From positions 1,488,001 through 1,552,000 of the forward strand of contig NC_016631.1 of assembly GCF_000178955.2 (NCBI RefSeq): DNA of 64,000 nt. The letters are read 5' to 3'. The stretch comes from Granulicella mallensis MP5ACTX8. Lineage in GTDB: Bacteria; Acidobacteriota; Terriglobia; Terriglobales; Acidobacteriaceae. A program made the position numbers and the translations under genes. The notes under the pieces are model-generated. The model had not been told where the DNA came from. It worked only from the letters and a program-made list of their open reading frames with translations, and did no database searches. Position 1 is the first letter of the stretch; every line of letters begins with the position of its first letter. Positions 33,861 through 41,586 of the stretch are shown in pieces.

Positions 33861-33965
33861 GGAGCAGGGATTAGGAGCAGGGATTAGGGAACAGGGATTA
33901 GGTTTTCATATGAGTGAGTCGCGCTGGTCTTGTAATCCCTAATCCCTAATCCCTAATCCCTGCTC
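33861..33965. repeat. Inverted clusters of a GGGATTA heptamer
   Basis: On the left side three GCAGGGATTAGG-like units; on the right four TAATCCC units ending in CCCTGCTC. The two clusters are inverted to each other around 20 bases and could fold as one long hairpin. Related AACAGGAATTAGG sequence lies at 30235-30265. Confidence 0.85.
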
Positions 33966-34745
33966 TTCCGGGGTGAATCGATAGCCTACGCCGCGCACAG
34001 TCAGCAGGTGCACCGGGTTGGAGGGGTTGGGTTCGAGGTAGCGGCGCAGGCGGACGATGAAGTTGTCGATGGCGCGGGTGTCGGTGTCTTCATGCACGTG
34101 CCAGACGTTTTCGAGGATCTCTTTGCGGGCGATGATCTTGCCCGGCCTCTCGATGAGGTAGCGCAGCAGGTCCGCCTCCATGAGCGTGAGATGCACGACC
34201 TTGTCGGGAGTGCGGATCTCCAGGTCGTCGAAGTTGATGGTGCGGCCGGCGCAGAGATAGATTCCTGTGGGGTTGGTGACCTCTTCTTCCGGGAGCGGGG
34301 CAGGGACAGGAGGCGGGGTGTCAATGGCCGGAGTTTGCTCGCGCTGCCAGTGCATGCGGCGCAGCAGGCCGCTGAGGCGAGCGAACAGGATGGCCAGATC
34401 GAAGGGTTTGGGCAGGTAGTCGTCCGCGCCTGCTTCAAAGCCTTCGACGACGTCTTCGCTGCGTCCGCGCGCCGTCAGCATCAGGACTGGCGTGTAGTGG
34501 CCGGCCTCGCGCAGGGCACGGACGATGGAGAAGCCGTCGCGGCCGGGGAGCATGACGTCGAGCAGGATGGCGGTGGGCTGTTCTTCCGTTGCCAGCAGCC
34601 AGGCGAGCGCGGCGTCGCCGTCGGACTCGTGATGCACGCGGTAGCCCTCGGCCTCCAGGTTGAAGAGCAGGCCTTGCGCGAGGTGCTCTTCGTCTTCGAT
34701 GACGGCGATGAGGGCGGGGGTCATAGCCGGCCTGCTTTTTGCCAT
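33939..34745 (-). CDS. OmpR-family response regulator
   Basis: 268 aa. Receiver domain at about 10-130 with phosphoacceptor Asp63 (AILLDVMLPGRDG) and acidic pocket EDEE at 17-20; a Pro/Glu linker; and a winged-helix DNA-binding domain at about 160-262 (LTLMEADLLRYLIERPG, DNFIVRLRRYLEP, VRGVGYRF). Its kinase partner is the gene just upstream. The last nine residues (EEQGLGIRD) and the stop codon are encoded by GGGATTA heptamer repeats, so the original C-terminus has been replaced or extended by repeat DNA. ATG 34724 is an alternative start. Confidence 0.9.
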   Translation of the reverse strand: MAKSRPAMTPALIAVIEDEEHLAQGLLFNLEAEGYRVHHESDGDAALAWLLATEEQPTAILLDVMLPGRDGFSIVRALREAGHYTPVLMLTARGRSEDVVEGFEAGADDYLPKPFDLAILFARLSGLLRRMHWQREQTPAIDTPPPVPAPLPEEEVTNPTGIYLCAGRTINFDDLEIRTPDKVVHLTLMEADLLRYLIERPGKIIARKEILENVWHVHEDTDTRAIDNFIVRLRRYLEPNPSNPVHLLTVRGVGYRFTPEEQGLGIRD

Positions 34746-34852
34746 TGCAGGAGGTGGTTCGGGTGCTTCATGGCAACAATGCTAAATGAGCTGCTGCTCC
34801 TATGCTTCGAAGTCATAGGTCGAAAAGGGGCCAGCGGTGGAGTAACGTAAAG

Positions 34853-34920
34853 ACCCTCGGGGTCCTTCGACTGCGCCACTCGCAAAGTACGCGAGTGGCT
34901 TCGCTCAGGATGACGAATTT
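34853..34920 (-). repeat. Dispersed repeat family B (long-arm hairpin)
   Basis: Minus strand GTCATCCTGAGCGAAG, arms CCACTCGCG/TGCGAGTGG, then CGCAGTCGAAGGACCCC. It lies between the kinase and regulator genes, 35 bases after the kinase stop. Confidence 0.7.
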
Positions 34921-34954
34921 ATGGGAGGGGAAGGATCAAAGGCGAGGGCTGCCG

Positions 34955-35887
34955 CTATGTTGATGCGGAATCCGTAGTCATCTTATTGCCGATGGCCAGC
35001 GGCAGTCGCAGCAGCATGGTGGAACCTTTGCCGGTGCCTTCGCTGGTGGCTCGAACGCTGCCGCCGTGTTGCCGGGCGATGGTGCGGACGAGAAAGAGGC
35101 CGAGTCCCGTTCCCTTGATCTTGACCGGGTCGTTGGCGGGGGCGCGATAGAAGCGTTTGAAGATGCGCTTGAGCTCCGGTGGAGGAATGCCCAGGCCGGT
35201 ATCGGTGATGGACAGTACGACCCAGGTGTAGCGTTCGATGCCCAGGCGGCAGACGATGTGAACGCCGTTGGGGGAGTACTTCACCGCATTATCGAGAAGG
35301 TTCATCACGGCGGTGCGCAGGTCTTCGGCGTTGCCCATGACGTAGAGGCGGACGTTGCCGGGGACTTCGGCGAGCTCAATGGTTTCAGGGGAGAGATGGT
35401 GGCGGCGAAGCACGGTCTGGATGCAGTCCGCGACCAGGGGATGAAGCTCGATGCGCGCGCGCTGTTGCTCGCGTCTCTGACCGAGTTCTCCGGCCTTGAG
35501 CACGGTCTCGACGGTGTTCAGCAGGCGGTCGGTGTCGGAGCGCATGATGCCGTAAAACTTCTGGCGCTGGGCTTCGTCGACGGGATGGCGCTGGAGTGTC
35601 TCGAGGTAGAGACGGATGCTGGCGATGGGGGTTTTGAGCTCGTGCGTGACGGCGTTCAGGAAGGAGTCCTGCCGCTCGTTGCGGCGGATCTCGCGGACGA
35701 GGAAGACGGTGTTCAGAACTACGCCCGCGATGAGGGCGGAGAAGAGGATGACCCCGAAGATGTCCGCGGCGAGACGGCGGGTGTTGAGCAGGATCCAGCC
35801 GATATTGAGCGTAATGGCTACGCCGCTCATAAAGACGCCGAGCGTGATGAAGAGGGCGATGGCTCCGCGGCGTCGATTGAAGTTCAT
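34955..35887 (-). CDS. Sensor histidine kinase
   Basis: 310 aa from ATG 35887, the start that directly precedes the first membrane helix; the frame upstream lies in repeats. Two transmembrane helices (about 8-32 and 42-64) with almost no periplasmic loop, then the dimerisation helix with His82 in NAVTHELKTPIASI. The ATPase domain has N-box NLLDNAVKYSP, G1 ITDTGLGIPP, F-box FKRFYR and G2 GTGLGLFLV. With so little outside the membrane it probably senses a membrane-embedded or internal cue. It is followed by its response regulator gene. Confidence 0.9.
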   Translation of the reverse strand: MNFNRRRGAIALFITLGVFMSGVAITLNIGWILLNTRRLAADIFGVILFSALIAGVVLNTVFLVREIRRNERQDSFLNAVTHELKTPIASIRLYLETLQRHPVDEAQRQKFYGIMRSDTDRLLNTVETVLKAGELGQRREQQRARIELHPLVADCIQTVLRRHHLSPETIELAEVPGNVRLYVMGNAEDLRTAVMNLLDNAVKYSPNGVHIVCRLGIERYTWVVLSITDTGLGIPPPELKRIFKRFYRAPANDPVKIKGTGLGLFLVRTIARQHGGSVRATSEGTGKGSTMLLRLPLAIGNKMTTDSAST

Positions 35888-36122
35888 AGGTGTCGGACGT
35901 TCTCCAGAGTATATCGGTTGGAGTGTTGTTTGTTTTTCGTCGTCATTCCCGCATTCGTGGTGGCACCGCGACATAGGGGAAGACCACGAATGCGTACCCG
36001 AACGCTGTTGGTGGGCACGTGCGCTTGTGGTGGCACTCAATGCGGGGGTCCTTCGCCTACGGCTCAGGATGACGACGAAAAACAGACAACGGCAAGAACG
36101 AGCAACAACTCAAGGCCAAAGC
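35888..36122. other. Intergenic region with a short family B unit
   Basis: About 235 bases. It contains GGGGGTCCTTCGCCTACGGC and TCAGGATGACGACG (36047-36075), a short family B copy, and an imperfect duplicated GTGGTGGCAC-like segment. No gene supported. Confidence 0.55.
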
Positions 36123-36155
36123 AAAAGCGCAGAGCTTATGCTCTGCGCTTTTTTT
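36123..36155. terminator. Bidirectional terminator after the desaturase gene
   Basis: AAAAGCGCAGAGC pairs perfectly with GCTCTGCGCTTTT around loop TTAT; T-runs on both strands. Confidence 0.9.
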
Positions 36156-36174
36156 ACTTCAGGGTTCGGAGGGT

Positions 36175-37173
36175 CTAGCTGACGCCTGCCGGCTTGGGGT
36201 TGGCGGGGTCGAACTGCGCGATCTGGACCTTCTTCGCGAGTCCGAGCTTCTCCATGACCCAGATGCCGTAGTAGTTGATGTCGAACTCGTACCAGGTGAG
36301 GCCGTGGCGGGCGCTGACCGGGTGAGCGTGGTGGTTGTTGTGCCAGCCTTCGCCGCCGGTGAGGAGAGCAACCCACCAGTTGTTGCGGGAGTCGTCCTTG
36401 GTCTCAAAGCGGCGAGCGCCCCAGAGGTGCGTTGCCGAGTTGACCAGCCAGGTGGCGTGCAGGCCCAGCGTGACGCGGAGGAAGGTTCCCCAGAGCATCA
36501 TGCCGACAGCGCCTACGATGCGGTGACCGGTAGGAGCGAGAGCCGCGCCGAGAGCCAGCTGCAGGAAGCCGGCGATGGTCAGCGGGAGCCAGTGGTACTT
36601 CGACAGCCAGACGTGAACGCGGTCGCGTGAGAGGTCGGGAGCGTAGCGGCCCAGAAGGGCAGTCTCCGAGTGAAGAGCGCGGCCGGAGATGATCCAGCCA
36701 GCGTGGGCCCACCAGGTACCATCGTGCGGGGTGTGCGGATCGCCTTCGTCGTCAGAGTTCTGATGGTGCACGCGATGGGTGGCTACCCAGAAGATCGGTC
36801 CGCCTTCAAGGGCCAGGGTGCCGCAGGCGGTGAGGAAGTACTCGAGCCAGCGCGGAACGCGGTAGCCGCGATGCGTGAGCAGGCGATGGTAGGCCATGCC
36901 GATGCCGACGTTGATCGCGAAGAAGTACATGATGACGCCTGCGGCGAGGTTCTTCCAGGAGAAGAAGAAGAGCGCGGCGATGGCGCCGATATGGAACGCG
37001 CTCATGGCGATGGTCGTGATCCAGTTGATGCGGCCCTGCTGGTGCTCACGGCCCATGCGCAGGTCCTGCTTGATCTTTTGCGTCGTCTGCTTGACGGCTT
37101 GGAGGGGATTCGAGGCAGGCGCCGGCGCGGTTTCAATGTCGTCGATTTCGGCTTGAGTCAGGAGAGAGTTCAT
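36175..37173 (-). CDS. Acyl-CoA/acyl-lipid delta-9 fatty acid desaturase
   Basis: 332 aa from ATG 37173 (MNSLLTQAEIDD). Integral membrane di-iron enzyme that introduces a cis double bond into acyl chains. The three histidine boxes are H96-RLLT-H101, H133-RV-HH137 and H278-NN-HH282 (GEGWHNNHHAHP). Four hydrophobic stretches precede and separate them. The spacing fits stearoyl-CoA type desaturases. Neighbouring two-component genes downstream on the same strand could link desaturation to membrane state; this is inference. Confidence 0.93.
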   Translation of the reverse strand: MNSLLTQAEIDDIETAPAPASNPLQAVKQTTQKIKQDLRMGREHQQGRINWITTIAMSAFHIGAIAALFFFSWKNLAAGVIMYFFAINVGIGMAYHRLLTHRGYRVPRWLEYFLTACGTLALEGGPIFWVATHRVHHQNSDDEGDPHTPHDGTWWAHAGWIISGRALHSETALLGRYAPDLSRDRVHVWLSKYHWLPLTIAGFLQLALGAALAPTGHRIVGAVGMMLWGTFLRVTLGLHATWLVNSATHLWGARRFETKDDSRNNWWVALLTGGEGWHNNHHAHPVSARHGLTWYEFDINYYGIWVMEKLGLAKKVQIAQFDPANPKPAGVS

Positions 37174-37312
37174 CAATGCGTCCTCTGTACCCATGGATGT
37201 TGCAGGTACAACTACGACGATAGAGGAGATTCGCGAGGCTGCGTGTAAGACTTTTGTAAGGGGAGAAATCGCCTGTAATGGCAGGGGTTTTCGTGTTGAT
37301 GCGGTCGACCGA

Positions 37313-37909
37313 TTAGTGGACGGAGAGCGTGCCGTCGAGGTCGACTGCGAGCGCGTCTCCGTCGACCTGCATCGAGTGGATCTTCAGGTTGTCGAGTTTG
37401 AGATCGTAGCCTGTGGTCTGCGCGGAGTTGCTGAGCAGCTGCCGCATCAGGTCGGCGGCGTTGACCTTCATCTGCTGGGGGAGCTGGTGGCTCAGGAAGG
37501 GAACGAGGAGGAAGTTAAGTTCCTTCGAATCGCTCAGGCGTTCGATGCGCGCATCGCGAAAGCCGATGATCTCACCCTGCGCGTCGGGGATGATGGAGAC
37601 GTCCGCGTCGGTGTTGAGTCCGATGCCGATACACGCGCCACGCAGGCCTGTTCCGAGTTTGGAGTGTGTTTTTACGTGGACTACGACGCGGTCGTTTACG
37701 AAGCTGACCTTGGGGGCTTCGGCGTAGACGTAGCACGCTGAGCCTGCTTTGCCGCGGATGTAGTAGCGTCCGCCCTCGCCGGTGAAGAGCTGCCGGGCAA
37801 GAGTTTGCTCCAGTGCCTTCGACGAGATCTTGAGCTCGATCGCGTGTGCCTGTGTGGCGATGAAAGTGGCAGCGAGCGATAAGAGGATTCGGAGCGGGGC
37901 GAGCTTCAT
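37313..37909 (-). CDS. Hypothetical secreted protein
   Basis: 198 aa with a clear signal peptide (MKLAPLRILLSLAATFIATQAHA). The mature part begins IELKISSKALEQTLARQLF and has alternating strands such as VSFVNDRVVVHVKTHSKLG and a final LKIHSMQVDGDALAVDLDG. This recalls periplasmic lipid-binding tube (AsmA/DUF-like) folds, but no named family was recognised. It lies 139 bases upstream of the desaturase gene on the same strand. Confidence 0.7.
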   Translation of the reverse strand: MKLAPLRILLSLAATFIATQAHAIELKISSKALEQTLARQLFTGEGGRYYIRGKAGSACYVYAEAPKVSFVNDRVVVHVKTHSKLGTGLRGACIGIGLNTDADVSIIPDAQGEIIGFRDARIERLSDSKELNFLLVPFLSHQLPQQMKVNAADLMRQLLSNSAQTTGYDLKLDNLKIHSMQVDGDALAVDLDGTLSVH

Positions 37910-37959
37910 GCTTTGAGGATAAGCGAAGAGGGGACTAGTTGAAGCGCGGTTGGGTGGCG

Positions 37960-38045
37960 GCTTGGCATTCCCTCAGCGGCTAAAGCCGCAAAAATGGGAG
38001 CGCGTGTGGCGGCGGGGCTGAAGCCCCGCCCTTTCAAGGCAAAAA
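37960..38045. repeat. Dispersed repeat family A
   Basis: GCATTCCCTCAGCGGCTAAA with GCCGCA, then GGCGGGGCTGAAGCCCCGCC and CTTTCAAGGC. Compared with the 13.7-kb copy, both arms of each stem have changed together (T/A to C/G). Confidence 0.8.
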
Positions 38046-38063
38046 GCGATGCCGTGGTGGTGC

Positions 38064-38185
38064 CAGAAGCAGATTCCCTACGGGAATGACAAGCAAGAAA
38101 AGCAAAGACAATGCGGCAGTGGTATGGAAAGCAGATTCCCTGGGGGAATGACAACAAGAAAGGCAAAAGCAAAGGCAAGGCCTTG
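38064..38185 (-). repeat. Two tandem family C repeats after the peptidoglycan-binding gene
   Basis: Minus strand: TTGTTGTCATTCCCCCAGGG then AATCTGC at 38121-38185, and CTTGTCATTCCCGTAGGGAA then TCTGC at 38064-38120, each led by a pyrimidine tract. The block starts 10 bases after the stop at 38195. Confidence 0.8.
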
Positions 38186-38194
38186 CTTATTTAC

Positions 38195-38569
38195 CTAGTT
38201 CGGCTGTTGCGGTCCAAGCCCGAGCTTGATCAGTGCGCGAGAGTCGGGAGTGATCTTGGTCTGCCAGCCGTTATCGCCCTGCAGCTTCTGCATGGCGGCT
38301 ACGCTCTGGGAGTCCCAGGAGCCGGTAGGCTCGCCGGACATGTAGCCGGATTTGATGAGCGCCGATTGAATCTCGGTGGCGCGTTCCGGAGCCATGCCGG
38401 GCGCCGATTCGTGGCGTACCGAACGTGTGTTGTGCGAGTAACGTGCGTTTCTCAGCGTCGCATGTGTGGTCGAGTTGTGTCTCGGGCGCGTGGTGCCGAA
38501 GCAGGGAACTGCGATCAGCAGAAGGCCAGTCGAGACGAGATTTTGTAGGTTTATGCGCATCCAGTTCAT
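38195..38569 (-). CDS. Secreted peptidoglycan-binding-like protein
   Basis: 124 aa. Signal peptide at about 1-25 (LVSTGLLLIAVPCFG). A basic Thr/Arg/His linker leads to a PG_binding_1-type domain at about 62-118: ATEIQSALIKSGYMSGEPTG, SWDSQSVAAMQKLQGDNG and DSRALIKLGLG. It should bind cell-wall peptidoglycan in the periplasm. It is a stand-alone domain without an enzymatic part. Confidence 0.82.
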   Translation of the reverse strand: MNWMRINLQNLVSTGLLLIAVPCFGTTRPRHNSTTHATLRNARYSHNTRSVRHESAPGMAPERATEIQSALIKSGYMSGEPTGSWDSQSVAAMQKLQGDNGWQTKITPDSRALIKLGLGPQQPN

Positions 38570-38702
38570 CCCCTTGAATCGGGTGGTGCGTCGAGCGCTA
38601 AACGCCCGGCATGAGGTTCAGGGTAGCGTATTCATGCTCCAGCAATCAAGGGGTGTGGAGTGACGATCGAGATACCGTTTTGGGCAATCGAGGCAAAAGA
38701 GA

Positions 38703-38729
38703 AGGGCGCAGGCATGGTGCCTGCGCCCT
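38703..38729 (-). terminator. Terminator after htrA
   Basis: AGGGCGCAGGCA pairs with TGCCTGCGCCCT around loop TGG, 22 bases beyond the htrA stop; on the minus strand TTCTCTTTTGCC follows. Confidence 0.82.
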
Positions 38730-38750
38730 ATCTCGTTTCGTGCTCACTGT

Positions 38751-40427
38751 TTACGGAAGAGTCCCGCCGACGTAGGTGTTGCCGCCGCCCTGGAGCTGGG
38801 TGTTCCGAATAACGAATACTACGTCGGAACCGGTCTTCAGGCTGGAGACGATAGCGCGATAGCTCGCTTCGTCGGTGACGGGTTGACGGTTGATCTCGGT
38901 GATCACGGAGCCCTGAGGCAGACCGATCTCATCCGCAAAGGAGCCGGGACGGACCGAGGTGACGATGACGCCGCCCTTGATACCGAGCTTGGTGATCGCT
39001 GCCTGTGGCGCGGGTTGGACCGTAATGCCGAGCTTGCTCTGTCCGGCATCGGACTCCTCGGGTGTGTTCGAGTCTTCCTGACTTCCGCCGAGGTCGGCGA
39101 AGGTCTTGGCGCGGTCGGTGATGCCCACACTGATGGTTTGCTGTTTGCCGTCGCGCAGATAACCGAGCTTCACGGTCTCGCCGGGGTGCTTGGCCGAGAT
39201 GATGGAGACCAGTTGGTCACCATCCTTGATCGACTTGCCGTCGATGGTGACGATGGCATCCCGGGGCTGCAGACCAGCTTTTGCTGCCGGGCCATTGGGG
39301 GTAACCGCTCCGACGATGACGCCGCCGTTGGCGAAGCCGTACATGCGGCTTACTGCCGAAGACTGCGCTGCCTGGAACGTGATGCCGATGGAGCCACGCG
39401 TGACCTTGTGGTCAGGCCCGATGAGCATGTTGTAGACGCTGGCGAGTGTATTCGACGGCATCGCGAATCCGACGCCCTCCGAACCGGCCGACTGGGTGTA
39501 GATGGCGGTGTTCATGCCGATGACCTCACCGGCCATATCGACGAGCGGACCACCGGAGTTGCCGGGGTTGATCGCCGCATCGGTCTGGATGAAGCGCTGG
39601 AACTGGTTGGTGGCCACACCGCCGGGGCCGGGGCCCTCTTCGATGCTGCGGTTTTCGGCCGAGACGATACCTGCCGAGACGGTCTGCGAGAGACCGAATG
39701 GGCTGCCGATGGCCAGCACCCAGTCGCCTACCTGGGCTCCCTCGGAGTTGCCGAGCTTGATGGTCGGCAGCGGAGTCTTGGAGTCGATCTTGATGACGGC
39801 GATGTCGGTTTCCTTATCGACGCCGATCACGGTTGCCGGACGGCCCGGGTCGCCGGGGGTGGCTTCGGGGTCGGTGGAGAGCCTTACGTAGATGTGATCG
39901 GCCTTGTCGACGACGTGGTTGTTGGTGATGATGTAGCCGCGCGGATCGACGATGAAGCCGGAACCGAGAGCGCGGCGGGGACCTGCATCGGGGGTCTCGC
40001 CGCCGTTACCACCGAAGAAGTGGTTGAAGAAGTCCTGCATGTTGCCCTGATCGCCTTGGTCGCCCTGATCCCCGTTGTCATCGCCATCCGGCGCCTGGGG
40101 TACGGGACCGCGCTGCAGACCGCGGCGATTGTTGCGCTTGGCCGACTGCTTGGGGAGAGATTCCGTGTTGATGTTCACGACGGCCGGACCCACCTGCTTC
40201 ACGATGGCGGAGAAGCCATTGGAGAGAGTAGCGGGTGAAGGGATGACCAGGGGCCGTGCGTCGCTGGAGTCTATGCGCTGCTGCTCTTTGCCGCTGACGC
40301 TGCTGGTCAGCACCGAGCCCGCGAGAATGCCGACAGACAGTGCAGCCAGGATGGTGAAGGTGGCGGTCAAGCGGCCACTGCGGAGATTTGTCCACAGGCC
40401 GCGCCCAATATTCTTCGATGATTCCAT
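38751..40427 (-). CDS. HtrA/DegP-type periplasmic serine protease with two PDZ domains
   Basis: 558 aa. Residues 22-42 form an uncleaved anchor or signal. The protease domain holds the triad His171 (ITNNHVVDKAD), Asp208 (KETDIAVIKID) and Ser291 (INPGNSGGPLV). A disordered stretch of Asp/Gly/Gln repeats (GDDNGDQGDQGDQGNMQ, 115-131) lies in the LA-loop region. PDZ1 covers about 345-430 (SIGITFQ) and PDZ2 about 460-555 (LGITVQPAP). It degrades or refolds damaged envelope proteins. Upstream no heat-shock or extracytoplasmic promoter could be identified with confidence. Confidence 0.94.
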   Translation of the reverse strand: MESSKNIGRGLWTNLRSGRLTATFTILAALSVGILAGSVLTSSVSGKEQQRIDSSDARPLVIPSPATLSNGFSAIVKQVGPAVVNINTESLPKQSAKRNNRRGLQRGPVPQAPDGDDNGDQGDQGDQGNMQDFFNHFFGGNGGETPDAGPRRALGSGFIVDPRGYIITNNHVVDKADHIYVRLSTDPEATPGDPGRPATVIGVDKETDIAVIKIDSKTPLPTIKLGNSEGAQVGDWVLAIGSPFGLSQTVSAGIVSAENRSIEEGPGPGGVATNQFQRFIQTDAAINPGNSGGPLVDMAGEVIGMNTAIYTQSAGSEGVGFAMPSNTLASVYNMLIGPDHKVTRGSIGITFQAAQSSAVSRMYGFANGGVIVGAVTPNGPAAKAGLQPRDAIVTIDGKSIKDGDQLVSIISAKHPGETVKLGYLRDGKQQTISVGITDRAKTFADLGGSQEDSNTPEESDAGQSKLGITVQPAPQAAITKLGIKGGVIVTSVRPGSFADEIGLPQGSVITEINRQPVTDEASYRAIVSSLKTGSDVVFVIRNTQLQGGGNTYVGGTLP

Positions 40428-40594
40428 CTGTTTATTTCCTCGTTCTCATTTGAGATCGAACCGCGAGTCTTACAGACCCGGCCGATGACCTCCGTGGAGA
40501 GGCTTTCAGTTCGCCGCTGTTATAGACGTGCCTGCTCTTGAAAAGTCGTCCTGATGCTGCAGAGCCAGGGCGGCCTTACACAGAGCGGCTTCCC

Positions 40595-41518
40595 TTAGGA
40601 TACTCGGCTTTGGCGAAGAGTTGGCCCAAACTCGGCGGCCAAAATCCCCGCGAGGATCAGCGCCGCTCCGCAGAGTGCTCGTGCGCCGAGGTGTTCGTGC
40701 AGGAAAATCAGCGATGTCAGCCAGGCGAAGACAGGCTCCAGGGTGAAGATCAGGGCGGTGTGAGAGGCCGGGAGGTGCTGCTGCGCCCAGCTCTGGATGG
40801 TGAAGGCCGCCGCCGTGGCGAGGATCGCCGTAACGGCCAGGGCGAGGACTGCGCGGGAGGTCAGGTGGAACGCCGGATGTCCTCCGAGGGGGAGTGTGAT
40901 CAACAGGACGAAGGCGGCGAAACCGATCTGCAGCGTTCCAAGGCGGCGGGCGGAGACGTTGGTTGCGGCGTGGGCTAGCGTGAGCAGATGCGCGGCGAAT
41001 GCTACGGCGCAGGCCAGGGTAAGCCACTCTCCCAGGCCGAGCCCGACGAGCAGCGCTGCGCCAGAGCCGGGCGGTGTGGTGAGCAGGACGAGACCGGCAA
41101 AGGCCGCGAAGGCTCCGATGAAGGTGTAGAGGCCGGGCTTTACTGCGCCTGCGGCCCGCACGCGCGGGATCATGCCCAGCAGCGGAACGAAGACCACGAC
41201 CAGGCCGGTGATGAAGGCGGACTTCGAGGCCGAGGTGCGTGCGAGACCGGCGGTTTGAAACTGATATCCCAGGCCGAGGAAGAGCCCGGCGACGGCTCCG
41301 AAGCGGAGGTCCTTTCGGCTCAGGCCGCGCAGGCTGCGTCCGTTCAGCGCGGCCAGGATGAGGAAGGCGAGCGTCATGCGCAGCAGGTTGAAGAGCAGCG
41401 GGGAGACGTCGAGCAGGGCCGATTTGACGAGAGGGAAGGTCGCGCCCCAGACGAGCGTTACGGCGATGAGCAGGAGGTGGGCCGTGAGGGTGTGCGAGCG
41501 TTTTGTCTGGTTGGGCAT
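40595..41518 (-). CDS. DMT-superfamily transporter (EamA domains)
   Basis: 307 aa from ATG 41518 (MPNQTKRSHTLTAH). The open frame runs on far upstream, but that part is antisense-frame shadow of the peptidase gene. Ten hydrophobic helices in two EamA repeats: LLLIAVTLVWGATFPLVKSA opens the first and ALVTAILATAAAF-like sequence with SHTALIFTLEPVFAWL marks the second. Such proteins export amino acids or metabolites; the substrate is unknown. Only a family C repeat separates it from the M20 peptidase gene, so the two are likely cotranscribed. Confidence 0.9.
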   Translation of the reverse strand: MPNQTKRSHTLTAHLLLIAVTLVWGATFPLVKSALLDVSPLLFNLLRMTLAFLILAALNGRSLRGLSRKDLRFGAVAGLFLGLGYQFQTAGLARTSASKSAFITGLVVVFVPLLGMIPRVRAAGAVKPGLYTFIGAFAAFAGLVLLTTPPGSGAALLVGLGLGEWLTLACAVAFAAHLLTLAHAATNVSARRLGTLQIGFAAFVLLITLPLGGHPAFHLTSRAVLALAVTAILATAAAFTIQSWAQQHLPASHTALIFTLEPVFAWLTSLIFLHEHLGARALCGAALILAGILAAEFGPTLRQSRVS

Positions 41519-41526
41519 TGACGGAG

Positions 41527-41580
41527 CGAGAAGCAGATTCCCTTCGGGAATGACAACAAGAAAAGCAAAGGCTAGGGCTT
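41527..41580 (-). repeat. Family C repeat between peptidase and transporter genes
   Basis: Minus strand: CCTTTGCTTTTCTTGTTGTC then ATTCCCGAAGGGAATCTGCT. It begins 7 bases after the peptidase stop and ends 9 bases before the transporter ATG, filling the operon gap. Confidence 0.85.
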
Positions 41581-41586
41581 TTGGGC

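Noticed and set aside
33861-33965. Telomere-like array or CRISPR
   Set aside because: Units are 7 bases with a few copies only, no spacers, and the chromosome continues on both sides.
34745-34954. Additional small gene between kinase and response regulator
   Set aside because: The gap is filled by a family B repeat, and no frame has a start with ribosome site.
38883-40238. 451-codon plus-strand open frame opposite htrA
   Set aside because: Mirror frame of the protease gene; low-complexity Asp/Gly/Arg composition and no motif.
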